DNA from: Lysobacter luteus
Lineage (GTDB): Bacteria > Pseudomonadota > Gammaproteobacteria > Xanthomonadales > Xanthomonadaceae
Assembly: GCF_907164845.1 (NCBI RefSeq)
Contig: NZ_OU015430.1
Location: 1 to 64,000, forward strand
Direction of reading: 5' to 3'
DNA: 64,000 nt
Shown here: positions 1-8,861 of the stretch, piece after piece
Layout of the letters: each line of letters starts with the position of its first letter
Position numbering within the stretch: the first letter of the stretch is position 1
The notes under the pieces: model-generated
Database searches by the model: none
What the model was told of the DNA's origin: nothing
The model's input: the letters and a program-made list of their open reading frames with translations, nothing else
Program-made: the position numbers and the translations under genes

Positions 1-575
1 CCGCGCAGGTCGCCGCCGGCTATTGCACCTACGGGCCCAACACCACGCTGGTGCTGACCGTGGGCCACGGCACCCACGCCTTCACCCTTGACCGCGAGAT
101 CGGCAGCTTCATGCTGACCACCCGCGGCATGCGGATCCCGGAAGAGACCCGTGAGTTCGCGGTCAACATGTCCAACCAGCGCCACTGGCAGCCGCCGATG
201 CAGGCCTACATCGCCGACCTGCTGGCCGGTACCACCGGTCCGCGCGGCAAGGACTTCAACATGCGCTGGGTCGCCAGCATGGTGGCCGACGTGCACCGCA
301 TCCTGACCCGCGGCGGCATCTTCAGCTATCCGCTGGACGCCAAGTGCGAGGCCAAGGGCGGCAAGCTGCGGCTGATGTACGAGGCCAACCCGATGAGCTT
401 CCTGGTCGAGCAGGCCGGTGGCGCCGCGAGCACCGGCCGGGCCCGAATGATGGAGGTCCAGCCCAGCGGACTGCACCAGCGGGTGCCGGTGTTCCTGGGA
501 TCCCGGGCCGAGGTCGAGGCCGCGGTGGGATACCACCTCGAACACGATCGCGCCGCCGCCGCGGCGGTCGGCTGA
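1..575 (+). CDS. fbp: Class 1 fructose-1,6-bisphosphatase, C-terminal part (5' end outside window)
   Basis: The reading frame is open from the left edge (first full codon at base 3), so the N-terminal half of the enzyme is missing. The visible part is the C-terminal domain of a class I FBPase, which hydrolyses fructose 1,6-bisphosphate to fructose 6-phosphate in gluconeogenesis. Recognisable stretches are [16 protein letters not shown] at the edge, GSFMLT, the [14 protein letters not shown] segment and the substrate-binding run with [23 protein letters not shown], followed by EQAGGAAS. These match the family closely. It ends with TGA at 573-575. There is no visible operon partner downstream; a 120-base gap separates it from the sigma-54 activator gene. 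Confidence 0.93.
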   Translation, partial: AQVAAGYCTYGPNTTLVLTVGHGTHAFTLDREIGSFMLTTRGMRIPEETREFAVNMSNQRHWQPPMQAYIADLLAGTTGPRGKDFNMRWVASMVADVHRILTRGGIFSYPLDAKCEAKGGKLRLMYEANPMSFLVEQAGGAASTGRARMMEVQPSGLHQRVPVFLGSRAEVEAAVGYHLEHDRAAAAAVG

Positions 576-695
576 ACCGGCGCGCTTGCTGGACCCGAAT
601 GGCCGCCGCTGACCGTTCGCGGCGGCCACTCGCGTTGGATTGACTTGCCCCGGGAGAGTCGGCGCGGAGGGCGCGATGGGGCAAGGAGCGAGGGA

Positions 696-2114
<1,419 letters not shown>

Positions 2115-2135
2115 ACCCGCCCCGACGTGTCACGG

Positions 2136-2171
2136 CAAAGCGCCGCAACGGTGATCGGTTGCGGCGCTTTG
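2136..2171. terminator. Bidirectional hairpin between convergent genes
   Basis: A perfect 14-bp stem (2136-2149 with 2158-2171) and 8-base loop lie between the sigma-54 activator and the convergent fapF-like gene. There is no long T run, so it may be a weak intrinsic terminator for both strands. Confidence 0.65.
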
Positions 2172-2193
2172 CGTTGGTGCCTGCGTGGACCGG

Positions 2194-3525
2194 TCAGAAC
2201 GTGTGCGAGGCGCGCAGGCCCATGACGAAGTTGGGTGCGTCGGGGGTCAGGCCGATGGTCGCCTGGCTGCTGAGCGTCCAGCCCGACCGCAGGGCGTAGG
2301 TGCCACCGACGTTGAACGTGGAGCTGTTGCTCGAGCTGCCCGGCACCCGCATCTCCGAACCATCGGGCGACGTGGTGTGGGTGGCGGCCGAGAACGCGCT
2401 GCCGATGCTGAAGCTGATCGCCGAGCGGTCGTTGAGCGCGATCGCCATGCCGGCGCTCAGCTGGATGGTGTTGCCCAGCGACACCTCGGCTGGCGAGACC
2501 TGGTCGAGCACCGGCGAGATGTCGTCGAACTCTTCCGGACGGTAGATGGTGTATCCCAGGTTGCCGAACAGGATCACCGGGTCGTAGGTACGCAGCGCCG
2601 AGACGTTGAAGGTCGCGCTCCACAGGCCGGTGCCGGTCGGCAGGTCCTCCGGGATGTTGAGATTGTTGTTGTCCTCGTCGGCCATGATCAGCTTCAGGCC
2701 GAAGGGGTGGCGCCCGGTTGGCGCGCGCACCCGCAGGCTGGTCACGATGTCGGGCCAGGTGGCCGACTCCTTCACCCACTGGTAGTAGGCCGCGACACTG
2801 ACGTCGCCGATGCCGCTCGAGCTCAGCTGCACCTCGCTGATCTCGGTGGAGGCACCGCCGGCGCCGCCGCTGACGAACCGGGTGTCGCGCTGGACCCAGG
2901 GGATGTTGCCTTCGATGCTGAAGCGGTCGGTCAGCCCGTAACGCCCGGACACGTCCAGTGTCATCACGCTGGCCTTGGTCTGGTCGAGGTTGAGCGTGCC
3001 GAGGAAGATGGCGTCGAGTGCCAGGAACCCGCTGAGGGCGAGTTGCCGGCGGTCGTAGTAGCTGTAGTTGAGTCCGGTCTCGAAGGTGAAGCGGCGCTCG
3101 AACAGCGGCGCGTGCTCGCGCACCACCAGCGCCTTCTCCTGTTCGCGGCGCTCCTCGTCCTCGTCCCGGCGCGCCTCGCCGACCTGCAACGGCTGCTGCG
3201 GGTCGGTGGGCGGCGACTCCTGCGTCGCCAGCTGGCCCGCCGCACGCGCGGTCTCCTGCGCGGCGGCGTCCTGCTCGACCGACTGCGGCCCGGGCGTGGA
3301 CGTAAGACCTCGGCCGCGCTGCTCCATCAGCAACGCATCCACCTGCTGGCGCAGGCTGTCGATCTCGGCCTGCTGGCGCCCGAGTTGCTCGCTCATCTGC
3401 CGGAGCAGTTCGTTGGTGGCTGCATCGCTCGCGGGATCCGCGGCGTGGGCCGCGCCGCTGCCGAGCGCAAGCGCGATGGCGAGGAACAGCGGCCGGGCAA
3501 CGGGCGACGGGGTGTTCAAACGCAT
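2194..3525 (-). CDS. fapF: FapF-like outer-membrane amyloid transporter
   Basis: A 443-residue outer-membrane protein. The start at 3525 gives a clean signal peptide (MRLNTPSPVARPLFLAIALA, cut near AHA-AD). Residues ~36-70 form a coiled coil (MSEQLGRQQAEIDSLRQQVD), followed by a Pro/Gln/Glu-rich linker. The rest is a beta-barrel of alternating strands that ends in a C-terminal phenylalanine (RASHTF), the usual BAM signal. This layout (helical N-terminal plug plus barrel of ~430 residues) is that of FapF, the trimeric pore that exports FapB/FapC amyloid subunits in Pseudomonas. It is the last gene of the cluster, as fapF is in Pseudomonas. Assignment rests on architecture and position; a generic porin-like barrel is the alternative. 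Confidence 0.72.
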   Translation of the reverse strand: MRLNTPSPVARPLFLAIALALGSGAAHAADPASDAATNELLRQMSEQLGRQQAEIDSLRQQVDALLMEQRGRGLTSTPGPQSVEQDAAAQETARAAGQLATQESPPTDPQQPLQVGEARRDEDEERREQEKALVVREHAPLFERRFTFETGLNYSYYDRRQLALSGFLALDAIFLGTLNLDQTKASVMTLDVSGRYGLTDRFSIEGNIPWVQRDTRFVSGGAGGASTEISEVQLSSSGIGDVSVAAYYQWVKESATWPDIVTSLRVRAPTGRHPFGLKLIMADEDNNNLNIPEDLPTGTGLWSATFNVSALRTYDPVILFGNLGYTIYRPEEFDDISPVLDQVSPAEVSLGNTIQLSAGMAIALNDRSAISFSIGSAFSAATHTTSPDGSEMRVPGSSSNSSTFNVGGTYALRSGWTLSSQATIGLTPDAPNFVMGLRASHTF

Positions 3526-3577
3526 GATCGGGGCATCCCTGGAATGACTCTCCGCGCGTTCCACGCGGCCCCCCTGA

Positions 3578-4333
3578 TCAACGGCCGACTCCATCCATTC
3601 CGGCCAGTGCCTGCTTGATGCCCAGGTGCTGCTGCCAGCTGTCGGGCATGGCGGCAGTGAACAGCTGCAGGCGCAGCTGGTTGTGCCCGGTGACGTTGTC
3701 GCCCGCTATCTGGCCGAGCTGCCGGATCGAGCCATTGGCAGCGTCGCCACCGATGTGCTGCGACAGCAGCGCCCCGGGCCCGGTGATGCTCAGGCTGGCG
3801 CCGAGGGCGGGGTCGAAACTGATGCTCGCCGTCATCGGCCCAGCCGTGCTCGCGCTGCTGGCGAGGCCGTTGAAGGTGCCGCCGGCGCCCGCGGCGGGCG
3901 TGAAGCTGATCGAGGTGATGTTGCCCAACCGGTTGCCGTCACCGGCGATCTGCGCGATCTGGCCGATGCCCTGGACCTGCAGGTGTTCGCCACCGCCGGC
4001 CTGCTGTCCGCCGGCCGGCGCGAGACCGCTGCCGGCGCCGGACCCGCTTTCGCTGTGGACCTGGACCAGGTAGCCACCGTTGCCGTCGGGCACCACCTGC
4101 AGCGTGCCGGTGGCATGTGCGGTGCCGCCCTGTGCGTTGTGCAGGGTGGACACCAGGTCGATCCGAAGGCCGACCAGCATGTTGGCGCCGTAGAACTTGC
4201 CGCTGACCTCGGACAGGGTCGCGTCGTCGACCAGCTGGGCACGCAGAGGAGGCAGGGCGGACCCGGCAAATGCCGGGCCCGCGCCTGCCACGAGGATCCA
4301 GAACAGGGCACGGGGGAGTGTATGTCGGTTCAT
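3578..4333 (-). CDS. Secreted protein at the fapE position of the amyloid operon
   Basis: A 251-residue exported protein with a signal peptide ending near AFA-GS (start ATG at 4333; a longer open frame upstream overlaps the C39 peptidase gene and is not credible). Near the mature N-terminus lies DDATLSEVSGKFYGAN (~36-51), which resembles the ELSxVxG motif of leaders cut by C39 peptidases. The remainder is rich in Gly, Ser, Ala and Gln with alternating hydrophobic residues (ITSISFTPAAG, MTASISFDPALGASLSIT) and ends with an amphipathic segment. It lies between the FapD-like peptidase and the FapF-like barrel, the place held by fapE in Pseudomonas. I do not recognise its sequence, so the FapE role is inferred from gene order. 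Confidence 0.7.
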   Translation of the reverse strand: MNRHTLPRALFWILVAGAGPAFAGSALPPLRAQLVDDATLSEVSGKFYGANMLVGLRIDLVSTLHNAQGGTAHATGTLQVVPDGNGGYLVQVHSESGSGAGSGLAPAGGQQAGGGEHLQVQGIGQIAQIAGDGNRLGNITSISFTPAAGAGGTFNGLASSASTAGPMTASISFDPALGASLSITGPGALLSQHIGGDAANGSIRQLGQIAGDNVTGHNQLRLQLFTAAMPDSWQQHLGIKQALAGMDGVGR

Positions 4334-4364
4334 GGAAACCTCGTTTACGGAAGCCGCGATGTGC

Positions 4365-5075
4365 TCAGAACAGGTCGGCGTGGACCAGGCCGAACTCGAC
4401 CACGCGCGGCGGCGTGGTGGCTCGGTCCAGTGCGTCGACCCGGCGCTGGAGCGCAGGCGAACTGCGGCTGTTGACCAGGTACGAGTCCGGATCCATCGGT
4501 CGGTCGCCCACCACGGCGAGCACGATCCCGTTCCAGCCCTCGACAAAATCGCGCTCGTTCATCACCCGGTGGCCGAGCGCGGGATCGGCGACGAAGACAC
4601 GCCCGGCGTCGGCGCCCTTCACCACCACGAAATGCTTGTAGCCCTTGAGGTCGAGCAGCGCGATCACCGGCATCTGCAACCGGTAGAGCGCGTCGGGCTC
4701 GATCTTGAAACCGTGGGCGCGCAGGCCGAGCGTCTCGACGTAGCGCTTCATGTCCAGCATCGAGAAGCCGTTCTGCACCACCTGCCTGGGATCGACCCCG
4801 ACCATCATCCGGCGGATCATTTCCTGCTCGTCGGTCTCGATGCCGTAGCCGTACTGCAGCACGCTGCCCAGCGCCGCCGAGCCGCAACTGAAGTCGTACT
4901 GCTGCGGCATCAGTTCGCGGAAGCGCAGGTCGCGGAAGGTCCTGACCTGCTTGCTGACCGGCGCGGTGCCCAGCTGGCCGGCGTTGAAAGCGGTCTGCGC
5001 GTGGCCGGCGCCCGGCGCAAGCGAAAGCCCGGCCAACAGGCCCACGGAGATCAGGATTTGCATCAGCGGCTTCAT
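4365..5075 (-). CDS. fapD: C39-family cysteine peptidase, FapD-like
   Basis: A 236-residue peptidase with an N-terminal signal peptide (MKPLMQILISVGLLAGLSLA, cut near GHA-QT), so it acts in the periplasm. It carries the C39 catalytic set: Gln in QQYDFSCGSAAL with Cys64, His148 in GYKHFVVVKG and Asp164 in VADPALG. C39 peptidases usually remove double-glycine leaders. In the Pseudomonas fap operon FapD is a stand-alone C39 peptidase needed for secretion or maturation of the amyloid subunits. The gene follows the three FapC-like genes across a 104-base gap with a hairpin and is followed after 31 bases by the fapE-position gene. Confidence 0.85.
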   Translation of the reverse strand: MKPLMQILISVGLLAGLSLAPGAGHAQTAFNAGQLGTAPVSKQVRTFRDLRFRELMPQQYDFSCGSAALGSVLQYGYGIETDEQEMIRRMMVGVDPRQVVQNGFSMLDMKRYVETLGLRAHGFKIEPDALYRLQMPVIALLDLKGYKHFVVVKGADAGRVFVADPALGHRVMNERDFVEGWNGIVLAVVGDRPMDPDSYLVNSRSSPALQRRVDALDRATTPPRVVEFGLVHADLF

Positions 5076-5096
5076 GCTTGCGGTGGCTCCTTGTTG

Positions 5097-5124
5097 CCGG
5101 GTCGGCGGATCTCCGCCGGCCCGG
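5097..5124 (-). promoter_or_regulatory. Intercistronic hairpin after third fapC-like gene
   Basis: A 13-bp stem with one mismatch (5097-5109 with 5112-5124) lies between the last fapC-like gene and the C39 peptidase gene. No T tract follows. It may stabilise the subunit mRNA or lower expression of the downstream export genes. Confidence 0.5.
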
Positions 5125-5179
5125 TTTCACTTTCATGCACGACAGCTACGTCGCGCGCGGTTGGATCCGGTCGTCCGGA

Positions 5180-5989
5180 TCAGTCGCCTTCACAGACCAG
5201 GCACGGATCCGGCGGAGGCGTGCAGGTGCCGCACGACGCCACCGCGATCGAGAGGCCGTTGTGCTGTGCGTTGCCGATGCCCGCGGCGATGTTGACGCCG
5301 ATGTTGCCGACCGCGTTGGACAGCGCGCTGCCGTTGAGGAATGCGGTGTTGTCGAGGTCGCACTCGGCGATCAGGTCGTTCCAGAAGGTCAGCTGCTCGC
5401 TGTCGGCGCTGGCCTTGGCGATCGTGCCGGAGCCATTGACCGATGCAGCCAGTGCATTGGATTGCGCGTTGCCGACACCGGCCGCGACGTTCAGGCCGAT
5501 GTTGCCGGCTGCATTGGCCAGCGCGTTGTCGGTCACGTAGGCGTCGTAGAAGCCCTGGGTGGGGTTCTCGTCCTCATCGTCGGCGATGTTGAAGGCGGTG
5601 GTCTGGCTGTTGAACAGCATCGCCGAGGCGAACACGGCGTCACCGTCGACCGAGGCGAGCGCGGCGTCGTTGGCCTGCGCGTTGCCGACACCGGAGGCGA
5701 TGTTGGCGCCGATGTTGCCCAGTGCGTCGGTCAGGGCGTCCCCGGTGACCGAGGCGCTGTTGTCGCCGTCGCCGAAGGAGCCGTTGGCTTCGGTGGCCTG
5801 GTCCTGGTCGACCAGCGCGGCGGATTCGCTGGACACGTCGATTTCGCCCGTGGCGAACACGTCGCCCATGACGTAGATGCTGTTGTACATGTCCCAGTTG
5901 CTGTAGATCGTGGCGTCGTCGCCTTCGGCCAGGGCCGGTGCCGCGAATCCCGCCAGTGCCAGTGCAAGGATGGTGAGTCGGGTCTTCAT
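5180..5989 (-). CDS. FapC-like functional-amyloid subunit, copy 3
   Basis: A 269-residue secreted protein with signal peptide (cut near ALA-EG). It contains three imperfect repeats at ~91-116, ~162-187 and ~228-252, built on GNIGxNxAxGxGNAQxN, spaced 66-71 residues and separated by acidic linkers. Pseudomonas FapC likewise has three Asn/Gln/Gly/Ala-rich repeats with linkers and a C-terminal CxxC. Here CGTC is at 253-256, and this copy alone has a further PPPDP segment and a second CxxC (CLVC, 263-266). It is the last of three tandem paralogues. The role as a fibre subunit is inferred from repeats, the Cys motif and the FapD/FapF neighbours. Confidence 0.78.
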   Translation of the reverse strand: MKTRLTILALALAGFAAPALAEGDDATIYSNWDMYNSIYVMGDVFATGEIDVSSESAALVDQDQATEANGSFGDGDNSASVTGDALTDALGNIGANIASGVGNAQANDAALASVDGDAVFASAMLFNSQTTAFNIADDEDENPTQGFYDAYVTDNALANAAGNIGLNVAAGVGNAQSNALAASVNGSGTIAKASADSEQLTFWNDLIAECDLDNTAFLNGSALSNAVGNIGVNIAAGIGNAQHNGLSIAVASCGTCTPPPDPCLVCEGD

Positions 5990-6016
5990 GTCGTTACCCC
6001 CTCAAAGGGTATGGAT

Positions 6017-6040
6017 GGCGGGGCGGCTGGCCGCCCCGCC
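6017..6040 (-). promoter_or_regulatory. Intercistronic hairpin after second fapC-like gene
   Basis: A perfect 10-bp GC stem (6017-6026 with 6031-6040) closed by the loop CTGG fills the short gap between two fapC-like genes. No T tract follows on the minus strand, so partial termination or mRNA protection is more likely than full termination. Confidence 0.55.
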
Positions 6041-6050
6041 GGGTGTTGCA

Positions 6051-6821
6051 TCAATCGCAGGTGCCGCACGACGCGACCGCGATCGACAGCCCGTTGTGCT
6101 GGGCATTGCCGACGCCGGCGGCGATGTTGACGCCGATGTTGCCGACCGCTGACGACAGCGCCATGCCGCTCAGCGAGGCGTCGTTGTCGAGGTCGAAAAA
6201 CGCCTCGGCGGTGTTGATGGCGGTCACCTGTTCGCTGTCGGCGCTGGCCTTGGCGATCGTGCCCGAGCCGTTGACCGAGGCCGCCAGCGCATTGGACTGG
6301 GCGTTGCCGACGCCGGCCGCCACGTTGAGCCCGATGTTGCCGGCGGCGCCGGCGAGCACGTTGTCGCTGACCGACGCGTCGTAGGCGATGCCGTCGTCGG
6401 GGATGAGCTCGCCACCGATGTTGCCGATGGTGGTCTGGCTGTTGAACAGCATCGCCGACGCGAACACGGCCTCGCCATCGACCGACGCCAGCGCGGCGTC
6501 GTTGGCCTGGGCGTTGCCCACGCCGGCGGCGATGTTGGCGCCGATGTTGCCGAGCGCGCCGCTCAACGCATCGTCGGCGGCGGACGCGGTGTTGTCGCCG
6601 TCGCCGTACGACCAGTTGGCGTCGGTGGTCTGGTCCTGGTCGACCAGGGCGGCGGACTCGCTGGAGACGTTGATCTCGCCACTGGCGAACACATCGCCGA
6701 TGACATAGATGCTGTTGAACATGTCCCAGTCGCTGTAGATCGTTGCGTCGTCGCCTTCTGCGAAGGCGGGCGCGGCGAAGGCCACCAGGGCGGCGGCGAG
6801 CAGGGTCGTCTTGATCTTCAT
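6051..6821 (-). CDS. FapC-like functional-amyloid subunit, copy 2
   Basis: A 256-residue secreted protein with a signal peptide (MKIKTTLLAAALVAFAAPAF, cut near AFA-EG). The mature start EGDDATIYSDWDMFNSIYV is nearly the same as in the flanking paralogues. Three repeats of the GNIGANIAAGVGNAQAN type are separated by variable acidic linkers, and it ends with the CGTC motif one residue before the stop. Copies 2 and 1 are closest to each other. In Pseudomonas one FapC forms the fibre body and FapB nucleates it, so the extra copies here may be alternative or mixed subunits (inference). Confidence 0.78.
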   Translation of the reverse strand: MKIKTTLLAAALVAFAAPAFAEGDDATIYSDWDMFNSIYVIGDVFASGEINVSSESAALVDQDQTTDANWSYGDGDNTASAADDALSGALGNIGANIAAGVGNAQANDAALASVDGEAVFASAMLFNSQTTIGNIGGELIPDDGIAYDASVSDNVLAGAAGNIGLNVAAGVGNAQSNALAASVNGSGTIAKASADSEQVTAINTAEAFFDLDNDASLSGMALSSAVGNIGVNIAAGVGNAQHNGLSIAVASCGTCD

Positions 6822-6854
6822 AGGGTGGTTCCTTGCGTGGATGGTGTCGTGGAT

Positions 6855-6874
6855 GGGGCGGCCGGGGCCGCCCC
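6855..6874 (-). promoter_or_regulatory. Intercistronic hairpin after first fapC-like gene
   Basis: A perfect 9-bp stem (6855-6863 with 6866-6874) with a 2-base nominal loop lies in the gap after copy 1. It matches the arrangement after copies 2 and 3 but differs in sequence, suggesting that each gene-plus-hairpin unit was duplicated and then diverged. Confidence 0.5.
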
Positions 6875-6895
6875 GTCGGGCGTCAGGTCAGGGGA

Positions 6896-7669
6896 TCAGT
6901 TGCAGGTGCCGCAGGAGGCGACCGCGATCGACAGGCCGTTGTGCTGCGCGTTGCCGACACCGGCGGCGATGTTGACGCCGATGTTGCCGACCGCGGCCGA
7001 CAAGGCCGAACCCGAAAGCGATGCGGTGTTGTCCAGGTCCATCCCGGCCACCACGTCGTTCATCTCCGTCAGCTGCTCGCTGTCGGCCGAGGCGCTGGCG
7101 ACGTTGCCCGAGCTGTTGACCGAGGCGGCGAGCGCATTGGACTGCGCATTGCCGACGCCGGCGGCGACGTTGAGGCCGATGTTGCCGGCGGCGCTGGCGA
7201 GCACGTTGTCGGACACGCTGGCGTCGTAGAACAGACCGGCATCGGCCTCGAACGCATCGGTGCCGAGGTTGGCCGCGGTGGTCTGGTTGTTGAACAGCAT
7301 CGCCGAGGCGAACACCGCCTCACCGTCGACCGACGCCAGCGCGGCGTCGTTGGCCTGGGCGTTGCCCACGCCGGCGGCGATGTTGGCGCCGATGTTGCCG
7401 AGCGCGCCGCTCAGGGCGTCCTCGCTGGCGCTGGCAGTGTTGTCGCCGTCACCGGTGGACCAGTTGGCCAGGGTGGTCTGGTCCTGGTCGACCACCGCCG
7501 CCGATTCGCTGGCGACGTCGATGGTGCCGGACACGAACACTTCGCCGATCACGTAGATGCTGTTGTACATGTCCCAGTCGCTGTAGATGTCGGCGTCGTC
7601 GCCCGCCGCGAACGCGGGGGTGGCAATCGCCAGCAGGCTGGCGGCAATCAGGGTGTGGCTGAGTTTCAT
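6896..7669 (-). CDS. FapC-like functional-amyloid subunit, copy 1
   Basis: A 257-residue secreted protein. The start at 7669 has AGGAGAGAG just upstream and gives a signal peptide cut near AFA-AG; the 14 extra in-frame codons upstream are unlikely. Mature N-terminus GDDADIYSDWDMYNSIYVIG, three repeats with the GNxGxNxAAGVGNAQxN core, and a C-terminal CGTC followed by one Asn. It is the first of the three fibre-subunit genes and follows the FapB-like gene after 38 bases. The conserved third repeat GVNIAAGVGNAQHNGLSIA is shared with copy 2 without change. Confidence 0.78.
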   Translation of the reverse strand: MKLSHTLIAASLLAIATPAFAAGDDADIYSDWDMYNSIYVIGEVFVSGTIDVASESAAVVDQDQTTLANWSTGDGDNTASASEDALSGALGNIGANIAAGVGNAQANDAALASVDGEAVFASAMLFNNQTTAANLGTDAFEADAGLFYDASVSDNVLASAAGNIGLNVAAGVGNAQSNALAASVNSSGNVASASADSEQLTEMNDVVAGMDLDNTASLSGSALSAAVGNIGVNIAAGVGNAQHNGLSIAVASCGTCN

Positions 7670-7707
7670 GGTTTCTCTCTCCTGTCGTGGGTGGTGCGGA
7701 TGCAGCG

Positions 7708-8313
7708 TCAAGGCGTGCCGCCAGGCAGCTGGAGCACGATGGCGTTGGTCGAGGAATTCCCGACCCCCGCCGTCTGGTTGACCTGGACCACGCCCTGGCT
7801 GCCGCGGAAGGCGTCATCGGCGATGAACGCCTCGCGGGGCCGGGACGTGGGTTGGGCTCCCCCAGAAGTGGTATCGCCGGCGACGCCGGCGAGGGCGGCG
7901 TCATCGACGCCGGCGACCAGCGCCACGGCAGGGCTGCCGAGCTGTCCGATCGCGAAGAGGTTGGCCTGCGCGTTGCCGCTGCCGGCCACCTGGTTGACCG
8001 ACAGCAGGCCCTGGCTGGCGGAGAACGCGCCGTCGCGCAGCTGTGCGCTGGCGGCCCGGTCGAGCGCGCCGGCGGTTGGCTGTTGCCGCGCCTGCAGTCC
8101 GACCAGTCCGGTGCCGCCATCGGCGATCGCGATCGCCGCGAGGTTGGCCTGCGCATTGCCGGTGCCAGCCGCCTGGTTGACCGCGATCCGTCCGCTTGTG
8201 CCGGCGGCAGCCTGCCCTTCGATCACCGCGCGGTCGTCGGCCGCCGCCGGTGCGGCAAGGGCGCTGAGCACGAGCGCGGCCGCCAGGGTGGTGGTGGAGG
8301 CTCGCAGGGTCAC
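7708..8313 (-). CDS. Repeat-containing secreted protein, FapB-like (possible nucleator)
   Basis: A 201-residue protein with GTG start that overlaps the preceding stop codon by four bases, so the two are translationally coupled. Signal peptide cut near AAA-DD. Three repeats at ~41-62, ~102-123 and ~174-195 share GxxxVNQxAGxGN, the first two continuing AQAN; they are related to, but distinct from, the FapC-like repeats. There is no C-terminal CxxC. It holds the fapB position, just before the FapC-like genes, so a nucleating or minor-subunit role is plausible, but Pseudomonas FapB does have the Cys motif, so the match is partial. Confidence 0.65.
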   Translation of the reverse strand: MTLRASTTTLAAALVLSALAAPAAADDRAVIEGQAAAGTSGRIAVNQAAGTGNAQANLAAIAIADGGTGLVGLQARQQPTAGALDRAASAQLRDGAFSASQGLLSVNQVAGSGNAQANLFAIGQLGSPAVALVAGVDDAALAGVAGDTTSGGAQPTSRPREAFIADDAFRGSQGVVQVNQTAGVGNSSTNAIVLQLPGGTP

Positions 8314-8861
8314 GGCCCGCCGGTTCCTTCCGACCCGCCGACCGCGCCAAGCACCGGCAGCAACGCCCCGGTGATAGTGCCGGCCAGACCGCCGGTCGCG
8401 CGGCCGATCGGACCACCGGCGCCGCCGATGCCGCCGACCGTGCCGGCGATCCCGCCCTGCAGCGCGGTCGGCGAAGTGCCCATGACCACGGCCGTCCCCA
8501 GCTGGCCGGTGGCGTCGGTCATTGCCGGGCCGGTGGTAAAGCCGGCGACGCCTGCCGAGGCGGTCTGGTTGAGGGCGTCGTCGCCGACCAGTTGCCCGAG
8601 TACGCCATCAAGCGTGCGATGGAACACCTGCGCCGGGAACACGGTGGCCTGGGTATGCACGGGGTTCTGGTCGCGCGGCAGCCCGCGGTAGGCGATCCGC
8701 GGCTGGACCGTGCGGGTGACGATCAGTACCGGGTCCGGACCGGTGCCCGGCGCGGTCGAAGGCGCGTCCTGCGCGCAGACGGCCGGAACGACCACCAGGC
8801 CCGCAAGGGCGGCGGCCGCGCGGAGCACGCGCTTGGAAAGGATGACGACGGCGATTGACAT
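8310..8861 (-). CDS. Secreted Gly-rich protein, first gene of the amyloid operon (fapA position)
   Basis: A 183-residue exported protein whose start at 8861 gives an N-terminal hydrophobic segment (VVILSKRVLRAAAALAGLVV) and likely cleavage near VCA-QD. The N-terminal half contains VLIVTRTVQPRIAYRGLP; the C-terminal half is low in charge and rich in Gly, Ala and Thr (GGIAGTVGGIGGAGGPIGRA). No known domain is recognised. By place it corresponds to fapA, a chaperone-like factor of the Pseudomonas system, but I see no sequence proof. The next gene starts within its stop codon. A sigma-54-type promoter lies 57 bases upstream of its start. Confidence 0.62.
   Translation of the reverse strand: MSIAVVILSKRVLRAAAALAGLVVVPAVCAQDAPSTAPGTGPDPVLIVTRTVQPRIAYRGLPRDQNPVHTQATVFPAQVFHRTLDGVLGQLVGDDALNQTASAGVAGFTTGPAMTDATGQLGTAVVMGTSPTALQGGIAGTVGGIGGAGGPIGRATGGLAGTITGALLPVLGAVGGSEGTGGP

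Noticed and set aside
2185-3618. A long open frame (about 477 codons) on the plus strand opposite the fapF-like gene.
   Set aside because: It is the antisense shadow of a GC-rich gene; the minus-strand product has a signal peptide, coiled coil and barrel ending in Phe, while the plus-strand product has no domain.
5180-7669. Repeated DNA at regular spacing that might look like a CRISPR or satellite array.
   Set aside because: The repeats are protein repeats inside three coding genes, in frame, with variable DNA and long spacers.
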